Shown here in pieces: positions 27,575 through 38,161 of a stretch of 64,000 nucleotides of DNA. A program made the translations under genes and the position numbers. The notes under the pieces are model-generated. The model had not been told where the DNA came from. It did no database searches and saw only the letters and a list, made by a program, of their open reading frames with translations. Within the stretch, counting starts at the first letter, position 1. Every line of letters starts with the position of its first letter. The stretch is from Microbacterium hatanonis. GTDB lineage: Bacteria; Actinomycetota; Actinomycetes; Actinomycetales; Microbacteriaceae. The DNA is taken from positions 1,736,001 to 1,800,000 of the forward strand of contig NZ_VRSV01000001.1 in the NCBI RefSeq assembly GCF_008017415.1, given 5' to 3'.

Positions 27575-27610
27575 TGTAATGCGGTTCAGCCGGTGGTCAC
27601 CGGGCGGCTA

Positions 27611-29401
27611 TCAGCCGGCCAGCGTCCATTCCTGGGCGTTCCACACGATGCCCGTCTGGCCACCGAAGTAGTCGATGCCCGTGACGGTGCCGTTGTCGGC
27701 GAACAGACCCGGCAGCTGGAAGAGCGGCAGACCGTAGAAGTCCTCGGCGGTCTTCGCGTCGATCTGGATCTTGAGCTGCTGCAGGGCGTCGTTGTCGACC
27801 GTGACCTGGCTCTCGTCGACGAGGGTGTCGACGTCGGCGTTGGTGTAGAGGTTGTAGTTACCGCCACCGTTGGTCTTGAAGATCTGCGGGAGCGCGGCGT
27901 TGCCGGCACCCGGCGAGATCCAACCGAAGATCGACGCGTCGTAGCTGCCGGAGCCCAGGAGCGAGCTCCAGTCGGGCGATCCGGCGTCCTCGATCACGAA
28001 GCCCGCCTGCTGCGCCGACTGCTGGATGGCGCGGAAGCTGTCGACACGGTTCGGGTTGTTGGTGTTGTAGAGGATCCGCACCGTCGGCGTCGCGCCGTTG
28101 AGCAGCGCCTTGGCGCCCTCGATGTCGGGCTCGGTGAACGCGTCGTAGCCGCTCGCCGCGACGGCGTCGGTGTAGTCGGCGTCGGTCGGCAGGAAGATCT
28201 GCGAGTTGAGCACCTCGGCGTCGGGGTTGACCGGCGTGATGATCGAGTCGAGGATCTGCTGGCGCGGAACCGTCTTGAGGAAGGCCTCGCGCACGTTCGC
28301 ATCGGCGAAGACGCCGCCGAAGGTCAGGTCGAGGTGGTCGTAGGCGACCTGGTTGCCCGCGTGCACGGTGGCGTTGTTCGCCTCGAGCGCGGTCAGCGTG
28401 TCGGCGGACGCCTGCGGCTGGATCGCGTTGACCTCGCCGTTCTGAAGGGCCGTGACCTGCGCGTTCGGGTCACCGATGAAGCGGATGATCAGCTGGTCGT
28501 ACGCGGGCGACATGGTGCCCTTGTACTCGGGGTTCTTCTCCAGCGTGATGCTCGACTCCGGCTGGAAGTCGGTCACGATGAACGGTCCGCTACCGACGAG
28601 GAGGCTCTCGTCGCTCGGCATGGTCGTCACGTCGTAGCCGGTGTTCCAGAAGTCGGCGGCGGCCTTCAGGGTTGCATTCGGGGCAACGGGAGCGGCCGGG
28701 TCGCCCTTGGGGGTGTCGTTGAGCGTCGTGATGAGCTCCTCGAGCGACACGCCCGCCTTATCGGCGAGCACGTGAGCCGGCTTGCCGATGGGGTTGACGA
28801 GCTGGTAGTCCACGAACGGCGTTCCATACGTGATCGTCATCGACATGTTGTCGTCGCCGATCTCAGGGAAGTCCGTGGTGTCCAGGCCCGCGGTGCTGCC
28901 GGCGAGCGTGAAGTACTGCGTTCCGCCGTTGGTGACGTCGCCGGTGGCCGGGTCGATCTCGGCGTCGTTGTAGTAGCCCGAGTTGATGGCCCAGTTCACG
29001 AGCATGTCGTCGGCGGTGATGGGCTCGCCGTCCGACCAGGTCAGACCCTCGTTGAGGGTGTACTTGACCGTCAGCGGGTCTTCGGAGACCGTCTCGACGG
29101 TGCCGAAGTCGTCGTTCGACAGGATGCTGAAGTCCTTGTCGAGACGGAGGAAACCGCCGAGGCCGAGTCCGCCAGACACGCCGGTGAGGTAGCCCACCAT
29201 GCCGTTGGTGTCGAGGTTGGCGTCGGGGGTGTCGCCGTTGAACGAGGTGAAGGCGTTCGTGGTGGCGACCGTGATGGTGCCGCCGCTCTCCGCCGGGGTC
29301 TCTTCCGCGGGCGCGGTGGTGCAACCGGCGAGGGCGAGCGCGGAAACCGCGACTCCCGCTCCGGCCACGAGGGCGCGCTTGCGCCACGTGTTTTCTGACA
29401 C
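27611..29401 (-). CDS. Family 5 extracellular solute-binding lipoprotein
   Basis: A 596-residue peptide/nickel-type binding protein. The lipoprotein signal ends in VSALALAGCTT, so the protein is anchored to the outer face of the membrane at that Cys. SBP family 5 features follow: LTVKYTLNEGLTWSDGEP, the NPEYKGTMSPAYDQL block and the late YNTNNPNRV and FYGLPLFQLPG segments. The start is GTG 29401, with AGGAGG 4 nt upstream. An ATG 6 nt away is in the wrong frame. It has its own strong promoter and is paralogous to the next gene. Confidence 0.92.
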   Translation of the reverse strand: MSENTWRKRALVAGAGVAVSALALAGCTTAPAEETPAESGGTITVATTNAFTSFNGDTPDANLDTNGMVGYLTGVSGGLGLGGFLRLDKDFSILSNDDFGTVETVSEDPLTVKYTLNEGLTWSDGEPITADDMLVNWAINSGYYNDAEIDPATGDVTNGGTQYFTLAGSTAGLDTTDFPEIGDDNMSMTITYGTPFVDYQLVNPIGKPAHVLADKAGVSLEELITTLNDTPKGDPAAPVAPNATLKAAADFWNTGYDVTTMPSDESLLVGSGPFIVTDFQPESSITLEKNPEYKGTMSPAYDQLIIRFIGDPNAQVTALQNGEVNAIQPQASADTLTALEANNATVHAGNQVAYDHLDLTFGGVFADANVREAFLKTVPRQQILDSIITPVNPDAEVLNSQIFLPTDADYTDAVAASGYDAFTEPDIEGAKALLNGATPTVRILYNTNNPNRVDSFRAIQQSAQQAGFVIEDAGSPDWSSLLGSGSYDASIFGWISPGAGNAALPQIFKTNGGGNYNLYTNADVDTLVDESQVTVDNDALQQLKIQIDAKTAEDFYGLPLFQLPGLFADNGTVTGIDYFGGQTGIVWNAQEWTLAG

Positions 29402-29472
29402 ATTTCCTCCTGTGCAAGGGGTGAGCGCGTCCACGCCGAATCGGGGTGCCTCGGCGGGACACAGATAGGGAA

Positions 29473-29501
29473 ACGATAAGTAAACGATCAGCCTTGGTCA
29501 A
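29473..29501 (-). promoter_or_regulatory. Sigma70-type promoter of the binding-protein gene
   Basis: TTGACC (29496-29501) and TATCGT (29473-29478) on the minus strand, with a 17-nt spacer, about 70 nt before GTG 29401. Confidence 0.65.
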
Positions 29502-29582
29502 AACTATCGGCGCAAACGTTACATACCCTTAACTCGCGGTTCGTCTGATGTAGCAATCTGACAAAGACGCGCCGCTCTGGGG

Positions 29583-31307
29583 TCACTCGACCGGCTGCCA
29601 GCTCCAGAATTCGCTGGGAGCGGCCCAGAGCGAGCTCGTGTACGCGACACCGCTCACCTTCGCCGAGTGCGCCACGACACCGGATGCTTCGACCAGCGGC
29701 ATGCCGTAGAGATCGTCGAAGAGCGCCCGGTCGACGTCCTGCCCGACCTCGATCACGTGCTCGGGATCAGTGCTCTGGCGCATCTCGAGGAGGGCGCGGA
29801 CCGCGTCCACTCCCCCGGCCCCGCCGGTCACGCGCTGGCGGGCCGTCTCGTAGAGCGAGTCGCTGACGTCGGCGGAGACCAGCTCCGCATCCGCCTGGTC
29901 GTCGTCGCCCGCGGGGCGGACATCGATGCCCACGGCCTCGGCCATCCGGGCGATCTCCGCGAAGAGGTGTGCGGCGACCGTGTCGGTCGGTTCATAGCGG
30001 ATGCGCACCTGCGGCTCGTCCCCGTCGAGCAGGGAGGTCGCCCGGTTGACGTCCGGCCCGTCGCCGGGCGAACCGTTGTCGGCGATCAGGTCGCGGTACG
30101 CCGAACCCGACGCGGCCGAGGAGATGAACGAGCGCAGGGGCGCCGCATCCGGATTCACCCCGCCGACCGAATCCTCCACGAGCTGCTTCCTGTCGAGGGA
30201 GAGCATCAGCGCCTCGCGCGTCGTGTCGTCCATGCGGTCGGCCTCGTCGACGAAGATCAGGCTGAGGGTGCGCGGGCGCGCCCCGGTCAGCACCTCGGCT
30301 CCGGCGGACTGAAGGCGTCCGATCGTCGCCTCCGAGACGTTCCCGAGGTTTGCCACGTCGACCTCGCCCGCTTGAACCGCGTCGAGCTGCGACTGCTCGT
30401 CCGGGAAGAAACGCACCGTGAGGCGATCGATGGCCGGATAGTTGGCGCCCTCGTAGACGGGGTTGCGGACGAGCTCGAGGCGGTCGCTCTGCAGCGACTC
30501 CACCATGTAAGGACCGTTGGAGACCGCACCCGACAGGTCGGGGGCGGCTGGGTCGACGTCGAAGCCCGTCGACCAGGCGCGCCCTGCGGCGAGAAGAACG
30601 GCGTTCGGCTCGGCGGGCGCCTCGGGGTCGCCCTTCGGCGCCTCGCGGATCACGCGCAGGATGTCGCCGGCGGAGACGCCCGCCTTCTCGGCGACGACGT
30701 GGAGCGGTCGATCGAGCAGCCACTGACGGTTCCAGTCGGCGAACGGGTCGTCGTAGGTGACCGTCATGGTGCGCTTGCGCGTATCGATCTCGGCGCGCTC
30801 CGTGTCGCTGTTGAGCGACTCCGTGTTCGCCGTGTCGAAGTAGCGGGTGCCGCTGACGACGTCGCCCTGCTCGTCGTAGGCGGCGTCGTCGAACCATCCG
30901 GTGTTGACGGCCCAGCCGAACAGGAGGTCCTCCATGGTGACGAGGGTGCCGTCCGACCACTTGCGCCCCTCGTGGAGCGAGTAGACCACGGTCAGCGGAT
31001 CGTCGGAGATCTTCTCGACCTCGCCGAACCCGGTGTTGCCGGTGACCTGGAGGTCGTCGCCGATATAGGCGAACGACTCGTGGAGGTACTGCGAGACGGC
31101 GAGGTTCGCGTGGGTAGCTCCCTGCGACGTCTCGGGGTTGAAGCTGGTGAACTGGCCCACGACCCCGACCGTCGCCGTCGTGGGCGGCGGCGTCGGCTCC
31201 GGTTCGGTCGGCGGCGCGGCGGCGGTGCAACCGCTCAGCAGCGCCACCACGGCGACGGCGGCGACCGCTGCCCGCACGATGTTCTTCGGCTTTCGTCCCG
31301 AACCCAT
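29583..31307 (-). CDS. Second family 5 solute-binding lipoprotein
   Basis: A 574-residue paralogue of the neighbouring binding protein, clearly divergent but alignable over its length (for example DDPLTVVYSLHEGRKWSDGT and the NPVYEGANYPAIDRL block). The lipobox is VVALLSGCTA, followed by a Pro/Thr-rich spacer. The C-terminal third is shorter and more acidic than in its partner, so specificity probably differs. The start is taken at ATG 31307, 12 nt after AGGAGG, a longer spacing than usual. It is the first gene of the locus and is divergent from a CPBP protease. Confidence 0.88.
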   Translation of the reverse strand: MGSGRKPKNIVRAAVAAVAVVALLSGCTAAAPPTEPEPTPPPTTATVGVVGQFTSFNPETSQGATHANLAVSQYLHESFAYIGDDLQVTGNTGFGEVEKISDDPLTVVYSLHEGRKWSDGTLVTMEDLLFGWAVNTGWFDDAAYDEQGDVVSGTRYFDTANTESLNSDTERAEIDTRKRTMTVTYDDPFADWNRQWLLDRPLHVVAEKAGVSAGDILRVIREAPKGDPEAPAEPNAVLLAAGRAWSTGFDVDPAAPDLSGAVSNGPYMVESLQSDRLELVRNPVYEGANYPAIDRLTVRFFPDEQSQLDAVQAGEVDVANLGNVSEATIGRLQSAGAEVLTGARPRTLSLIFVDEADRMDDTTREALMLSLDRKQLVEDSVGGVNPDAAPLRSFISSAASGSAYRDLIADNGSPGDGPDVNRATSLLDGDEPQVRIRYEPTDTVAAHLFAEIARMAEAVGIDVRPAGDDDQADAELVSADVSDSLYETARQRVTGGAGGVDAVRALLEMRQSTDPEHVIEVGQDVDRALFDDLYGMPLVEASGVVAHSAKVSGVAYTSSLWAAPSEFWSWQPVE

Positions 31308-31377
31308 AAAGCTTGTCGACCTCCTGCGTGAAAAACCTTGAGAATCGTCGCACATCGCGCTGTGGCACCCTGGGAGG

Positions 31378-32181
31378 ATGCCCACGGATGCCCCGCTCAC
31401 GGGACCCACCCCGATCACCCCGGCAGCGCGGACGCGCTGGATCTGGGAGGTCTCACTGGTCCTGGCGATCAGCGTCGGGCAGTCGGCGCTGTACTCGGTG
31501 CTCTCGCTCATCCGTGCGTCGCTGCGGACGACCCCCATCGGGCAGCAGCAGACGCAGCTGAATCCTGCGCAGGACACCGAGGCGCTGTGGGACGCGTTCT
31601 ACCGCCTGCTCTCCGTCGGGTTCGCCCTCGCGACGGTCGCGCTGGTCGTCTACCTCCTCTGGGAGCCGGGCACGAACGCGCTGCGGCGGATCGGACTCGA
31701 CTTCACGCGCTTCGGCGGCGACCTCGGCCGCGGTGTCGCCCTCGCGGCGATCATCGGCATCCCCGGTCTCGGGCTCTACGCCCTGGCGCGAGTGACGGGC
31801 TTCAACGTCGCCGTGGTGGCGTCGCCGATCGACTCCGCCTGGTGGGCCGTGCCCCTCCTCGTGCTCTCGGCGATGCGCGCCGGCCTCACCGAGGAGGTCA
31901 TCTTCATCGCCTACCTCTTCGACCGGCTGCGTCGCATCGGCTGGTCGTGGTGGACGATCATCCTCTCCACGGCCGCGCTCCGCGGCGCGTACCACGCGTA
32001 TCAGGGCCTCGGAGCGGTGCTCGGCAACTTCGTCATGGGCGTCGTCTTCGGCTGGTGCTACAAGCGCTGGGGCCGCGTGATGCCCCTCGTCATCGCCCAC
32101 ACCCTGCTCGACGTCGTCGCCTTCGTGGGCTACCCCCTGGCGGCGTCCCTCTGGCCCGGCGTCTTCGCCCCCGCATCCTGA
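31378..32181 (+). CDS. CPBP-family intramembrane metalloprotease
   Basis: A 267-residue membrane protein with about seven helices and the CPBP/Abi (type II CAAX prenyl endopeptidase-like) domain in the C-terminal half. Motif 1 is TEEVIFIAYLFDRL (Glu-Glu kept, but the usual Arg of EExxxR is absent), motif 2 is RGAYHAYQG (His) and motif 3 is IAHTLLDVVAF (His/Asp). Substrate unknown; related proteins act in peptide processing or bacteriocin immunity. CACCCT lies 6 nt before ATG 31378, and GGGAGG abuts it. A long palindrome (P2) begins 3 nt after the stop. Confidence 0.87.
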   Translation: MPTDAPLTGPTPITPAARTRWIWEVSLVLAISVGQSALYSVLSLIRASLRTTPIGQQQTQLNPAQDTEALWDAFYRLLSVGFALATVALVVYLLWEPGTNALRRIGLDFTRFGGDLGRGVALAAIIGIPGLGLYALARVTGFNVAVVASPIDSAWWAVPLLVLSAMRAGLTEEVIFIAYLFDRLRRIGWSWWTIILSTAALRGAYHAYQGLGAVLGNFVMGVVFGWCYKRWGRVMPLVIAHTLLDVVAFVGYPLAASLWPGVFAPAS

Positions 32182-32184
32182 CCG

Positions 32185-32251
32185 CGAGACTTCATCCCCT
32201 ATACGAGACAGCAACCCTCGCGCGCAGTCTCGTATACGGGTTGAAGTCTCG
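32185..32251. repeat. 67-nt palindrome P2, left boundary of the DUF559 locus
   Basis: Arms of 25 nt (32185-32209 and 32227-32251) match at 23 of 25 positions around a 17-nt loop. Outer ends are CGAGACTTCA and its complement. P3 has the same geometry and outer 10 bp. It follows the CPBP stop and probably also ends that transcript. Confidence 0.9.
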
Positions 32252-32259
32252 GGGTCGGC

Positions 32260-32281
32260 GGGCGGGCGGGCGGGTGGCGGG
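32260..32281 (+). other. G-quadruplex-forming motif beside P2
   Basis: Four GGG tracts separated by single C residues (32260-32274), with another GG and GGG after them to 32281. This is a textbook tight-loop G4 motif, lying between palindrome P2 and the DUF559-type gene. Confidence 0.7.
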
Positions 32282-32311
32282 CGCCCGCGCCTGCACAGGG
32301 CGCGAAGAGGC

Positions 32312-32344
32312 GGCGGCGATCCACAGCATTCGGAGATCGCCGCC
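32312..32344 (+). other. Perfect 10-bp hairpin upstream of the DUF559-type gene
   Basis: GGCGGCGATC (32312-32321) pairs with GATCGCCGCC (32335-32344). The hairpin ends 32 nt before ATG 32377, so it would lie in the 5' leader if transcription starts further upstream. Confidence 0.6.
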
Positions 32345-32376
32345 GACGACCGGGCAGAGGGCGAGAGCCTTCCCTC

Positions 32377-33399
32377 ATGAACGAGCCCGACGTCGCCCGG
32401 AGTCCCATCGCCCTCATCCCCACCGCAGAAGTCCGCGACGCGTCACGGGGCGTGCGATCGGGGGAACTGACGCGCGTGTTCCGTGGCGTGTACGCACTCA
32501 CCGACGAATGGAACGCCCTCGCTCCGTGGGATCGTTACGCGGCGCGCGTGCACGCGGCCGCTCTACGGCATCCCGACAGCGTGTTCTGTCTCGAATCGGC
32601 CAGCGTGCTCCACGGCCTGCCGGTGTTCGGTGATCCCGGCACCGTCCATGTCCTTCGGGACGACTCGTCGACGTCGCGGGTGTCGGGAGGCGTGCTGGTC
32701 CACACCACGTCGGAGCACCGATCGATGGACACCGCAGGTGGGATGCTGCGTACCACCGTCCGCGACACGGTGATCGATCTCGCCCGCTCGCGGCACAACG
32801 CCGTGGCTCTCGCCGTCGGCGACGCGGCGCTGCGGCAGGACACCAGGATCGCAACGGCCTCCCTCGTCGGAGAGAACGAATCGCGCGCCTCGTCGCGCGG
32901 ACGACTCCGCGCGCGGTGGGTCTTGGACCGCGTGTCACCATCGGCGGAGTCTCCGCTCGAATCCGTCGACAGAGCCGTGCTCGAATGGCTGGGTTTCCCT
33001 CGACCCGACCTCCAGGTCCGGCTCGGGGACGAAGCATCCGCGGGCGATCGTGTCGATAAGTGGTGGCCCGAGATGCGGATCGCCGGCGAGGGCGACGGCG
33101 ACCTCAAGTACGACGGTCGATTCGGCGAGCACAATACCGTCATGCGCGAGCGCCATGCCCGCGACGCCCGGCTCTTCGAACGCGGTGCTCGAGCGGTCGT
33201 GCACTGGGGATGGGCGGAGGCGATCGCCGCCACACCCCTGCGCGCCATGCTCCTCTCCGCCGGTCTGCCGCTGGTCGGCCCCGAAGACACCGCCCAGCTG
33301 TTCTCGCTCCGACGCGCTCTCCAGCCCTCGCCCCGGCGGCGAGACTTCACCCCGGCGACGAAACTGCAGCGCTACGCCGCTGTCTCGTCGCCAGGTTGA
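32377..33399 (+). CDS. AbiEi-like winged-helix/DUF559-type nuclease-fold protein
   Basis: A 340-residue protein. The N-terminal part (about residues 10-100: VRSGELTRVFRGVYALTDEW, then FCLESASVLHGLPVF) resembles the AbiEi antitoxin winged-helix domain. The C-terminal part (about 195-305) resembles DUF559/Vsr-like restriction-endonuclease folds: VDKWWPEMRIAGEGDGDLKY supplies Asp and an ExDGxxKY cluster that could be a PD-(D/E)XK-type site. No AbiEii nucleotidyltransferase toxin lies beside it, so it is not an AbiE pair. The last 20 codons and the stop are encoded inside palindrome P3. P2 bounds the left side. Function unknown. Confidence 0.75.
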   Translation: MNEPDVARSPIALIPTAEVRDASRGVRSGELTRVFRGVYALTDEWNALAPWDRYAARVHAAALRHPDSVFCLESASVLHGLPVFGDPGTVHVLRDDSSTSRVSGGVLVHTTSEHRSMDTAGGMLRTTVRDTVIDLARSRHNAVALAVGDAALRQDTRIATASLVGENESRASSRGRLRARWVLDRVSPSAESPLESVDRAVLEWLGFPRPDLQVRLGDEASAGDRVDKWWPEMRIAGEGDGDLKYDGRFGEHNTVMRERHARDARLFERGARAVVHWGWAEAIAATPLRAMLLSAGLPLVGPEDTAQLFSLRRALQPSPRRRDFTPATKLQRYAAVSSPG

Positions 33400-33406
33400 A
33401 GTCTCG
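33340..33406. repeat. 67-nt palindrome P3, right boundary of the DUF559 locus
   Basis: Arms 33340-33364 and 33382-33406 match at 22 of 25 positions, with a 17-nt loop, the same layout as P2. The outer CGAGACTTCA is shared with P2 while the inner arm differs. It contains the stop codon of the DUF559-type gene and lies 23 nt from the stop of the convergent gcvP. Confidence 0.9.
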
Positions 33407-33429
33407 CGGTCACACCCTCTCTCGCGGCC

Positions 33430-36302
<2,873 letters not shown>

Positions 36303-36306
<4 letters not shown>

Positions 36307-36686
36307 GCCGCGCCTCCCGTGAGTGCGACGTACGCCGCGCGGTCGAGCAGGTCGGCCGACGCCGAGGAGTCGACGCGGATCTTCAGCAGCCATCCGTCGC
36401 CGAACGGATCGCTGTTGACGAGCGACGGGTCGTCGACGACGGCGTCGTTGATCTCGACGACCTCACCGGAGAGCGGCGCGTAGAGCTCCCCGACCGACTT
36501 CGTCGACTCGATCTCGCCGCAGACCTCCGCGGCTGCGACGACTGAGCCGACGGCGGGGAGGTCGACGAAGACCACGTCGCCGAGCTTGTCGGCGGCGAAG
36601 TCGGTGATGCCGACGGTGGCGACGGCGTCGTCCGACGCGATCCACTCGTGCTCGGCGGTGTAGGACAGGGCGTCGAGATCGGTCAT
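36303..36686 (-). CDS. gcvH: Glycine cleavage system H protein
   Basis: A 127-residue lipoyl carrier protein that shuttles the aminomethyl intermediate between GcvP, GcvT and the L protein. The lipoylated Lys63 lies in [22 protein letters not shown] near the N terminus and GWLLKI near the C terminus are typical. Its ATG overlaps the gcvT stop, and its stop overlaps the gcvP start, giving strict coupling. The lipoate enzymes are not in this window. Confidence 0.96.
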
Positions 36687-37855
36687 TTCTTCCTCCGGTA
36701 GAACGGCAGAGCGGTCACGGTTGCGGGGATGCGCGTGCCGCGCACATCGATGGCGAGTTCGGTTCCGAGGGAGCTCGACTCGGGCGAGACGAAGGCGAGG
36801 GCGATCGGATGCTGCAGGGTCGGGCTCAGCGCACCGCTGGTGACCTCGCCGACCCGGGCGTCTCCGTCGTACACGGCGTAGCCCGCGCGCCCCGCGCGCT
36901 TGCCGCCCGAGACGAGACCGACGAGCACGGGCCGATCCGCGGTATCGGCGGCGAGTCCGCCTTTGCCGACGAAGTCGTCCTTGTCGAGCGCGACGGCGCG
37001 AGCGAGTCCCGCCTGGGCGGGAACGACGGTGCGCGAGAGCTCGTGGCCGTAGAGCGGCATACCCGCCTCGAGACGCAGCGTGTCGCGCGCCGCGAGGCCG
37101 GCGGGCACGAGCCCGAACGTTTCGCCGGCTGTCAGCAGGGCGTCCCAGAGGGCGACGGCCACCCGGTTCGGCACCAGCAGCTCGAAGCCGTCCTCTCCGG
37201 TGTACCCGGTGCGCGCGACGAAGAGGGAGGCGCCCGCGAAGGTGCCGCCGGTCCAGGCGTAGTACCCCAGGTCGGCGAGCGCGGTTCCGGTGATGTCGAT
37301 CCCCGCCGTCGCTTCGACGATGTCGCGGGCCCGCGGCCCCTGGACGGCCAGGAGCGCGGTCTGGTCGCTGACGTCTTCGACGCGGGGCAGCTCGCCTCCG
37401 AGCACGCTCGCGAAGTCCCCCTCGACGGGGCCGTCGAGGAAGGCGTGCACGCGCGCCCAGGCGGCGAGCGCCGCGTCCAGCGCCCCCGCGACGGCTGCAC
37501 GATTGCCCGCGTTGGCGATCACGAGGAAGTACTCCTCCGCCGTGCGATACACGATGACGTCGTCGACGATGCCGCCGTCGTCGGCGAGCACGAACGAGTA
37601 CTTCGCCTTGCCGACGGGCATGGCCGAGACGCGACCGGCGAGCGCGTAGTCGAGGAAGTCGGCGGCGCGGCCGTCGTGCACCCAGAACTCGGCCATGTGC
37701 GAGATGTCGAAGAGTCCGGCGGCCTCGCGAACGGCGTGGTGCTCCGCGAGGTCGGAGGCGTAGCGCACCGGCATGAGCCACCCGCCGAAGTCGGTGAAGG
37801 CGGCGCCGAGCGACTCATGTCGCTCGCGAAGCGAGGTGTAGCGGGGTTCTGACAT
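36683..37855 (-). CDS. gcvT: Glycine cleavage system aminomethyltransferase, T protein
   Basis: A 390-residue T protein that transfers the methylene group from aminomethyl-lipoyl-GcvH to tetrahydrofolate, releasing ammonia. [20 protein letters not shown] and [20 protein letters not shown] mark the folate-binding N-terminal domain. [19 protein letters not shown] and the C-terminal GCVT_C barrel follow. ATG 37855 has GGGAGAA about 5 nt upstream. Upstream in-frame codons overlap the riboswitch region and were rejected. First gene of the operon. Confidence 0.95.
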   Translation of the reverse strand: MSEPRYTSLRERHESLGAAFTDFGGWLMPVRYASDLAEHHAVREAAGLFDISHMAEFWVHDGRAADFLDYALAGRVSAMPVGKAKYSFVLADDGGIVDDVIVYRTAEEYFLVIANAGNRAAVAGALDAALAAWARVHAFLDGPVEGDFASVLGGELPRVEDVSDQTALLAVQGPRARDIVEATAGIDITGTALADLGYYAWTGGTFAGASLFVARTGYTGEDGFELLVPNRVAVALWDALLTAGETFGLVPAGLAARDTLRLEAGMPLYGHELSRTVVPAQAGLARAVALDKDDFVGKGGLAADTADRPVLVGLVSGGKRAGRAGYAVYDGDARVGEVTSGALSPTLQHPIALAFVSPESSSLGTELAIDVRGTRIPATVTALPFYRRKK

Positions 37856-37898
37856 CGAGTTCTCCCGGTGGTCGGGTGCCACCTCCCGGTGGCGGGAA

Positions 37899-38097
37899 CT
37901 CCCCCTCTGTCATGGGCCTGAGAGTTTCAGCTCGGCATCGAAGAGCGGATGCTGCGCCTTTCACCGTCGGCGGACGCCGAGCACCGCTCGGCATCGCTTT
38001 CCAGAGTGGCCCGATCGGCGCGGTACGCGTACCTGAGAGATTGGCGGGGAGGCTTGCTCCTTCGGTGCCCGGCTGGATTCTGCCGAGGCTCTCCCGC
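37899..38097 (-). promoter_or_regulatory. Tandem glycine riboswitch (gcvT element)
   Basis: On the minus strand the first aptamer begins GCGGGAGAG at 38097 and carries the conserved ACCGAAGGAGCAA, AATCTCTCAGGTA and CACTCTGGAAA. A second, shorter aptamer follows with CGGTGAAAGGCG, GAAACTCTCAGG and ends ACAGAGGGGGAG at 37899. Order and motifs match the Rfam glycine class. Between it and gcvT, GGTGG (in the CCACCGGGAGGTGG stretch) can pair with a CCACC on either side, one just before the ribosome binding site. This looks like a translational switch. Glycine is expected to turn expression on. Confidence 0.92.
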
Positions 38098-38131
38098 AAC
38101 GATCATGGGGCCGTATGGACTTGTCGCGATC

Positions 38132-38137
38132 AGCATA
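38132..38137 (-). promoter_or_regulatory. -10 element of the gcvTHP operon
   Basis: TATGCT on the minus strand, about 35 nt before the first riboswitch aptamer. No convincing -35 was found. Confidence 0.5.
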
Positions 38138-38161
38138 GCGCTCGGGGCTCGCGACACCAGG

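Noticed and set aside
32377-33399. Type IV AbiE toxin-antitoxin locus
   Set aside because: Only the AbiEi-like N-terminal domain is present. No AbiEii nucleotidyltransferase gene is adjacent, and the C-terminal half is a nuclease-type fold.
32377-33399. Classical insertion sequence with DDE or HUH transposase
   Set aside because: No transposase motifs in the encoded protein, and no target-site duplication could be identified next to P2 and P3.
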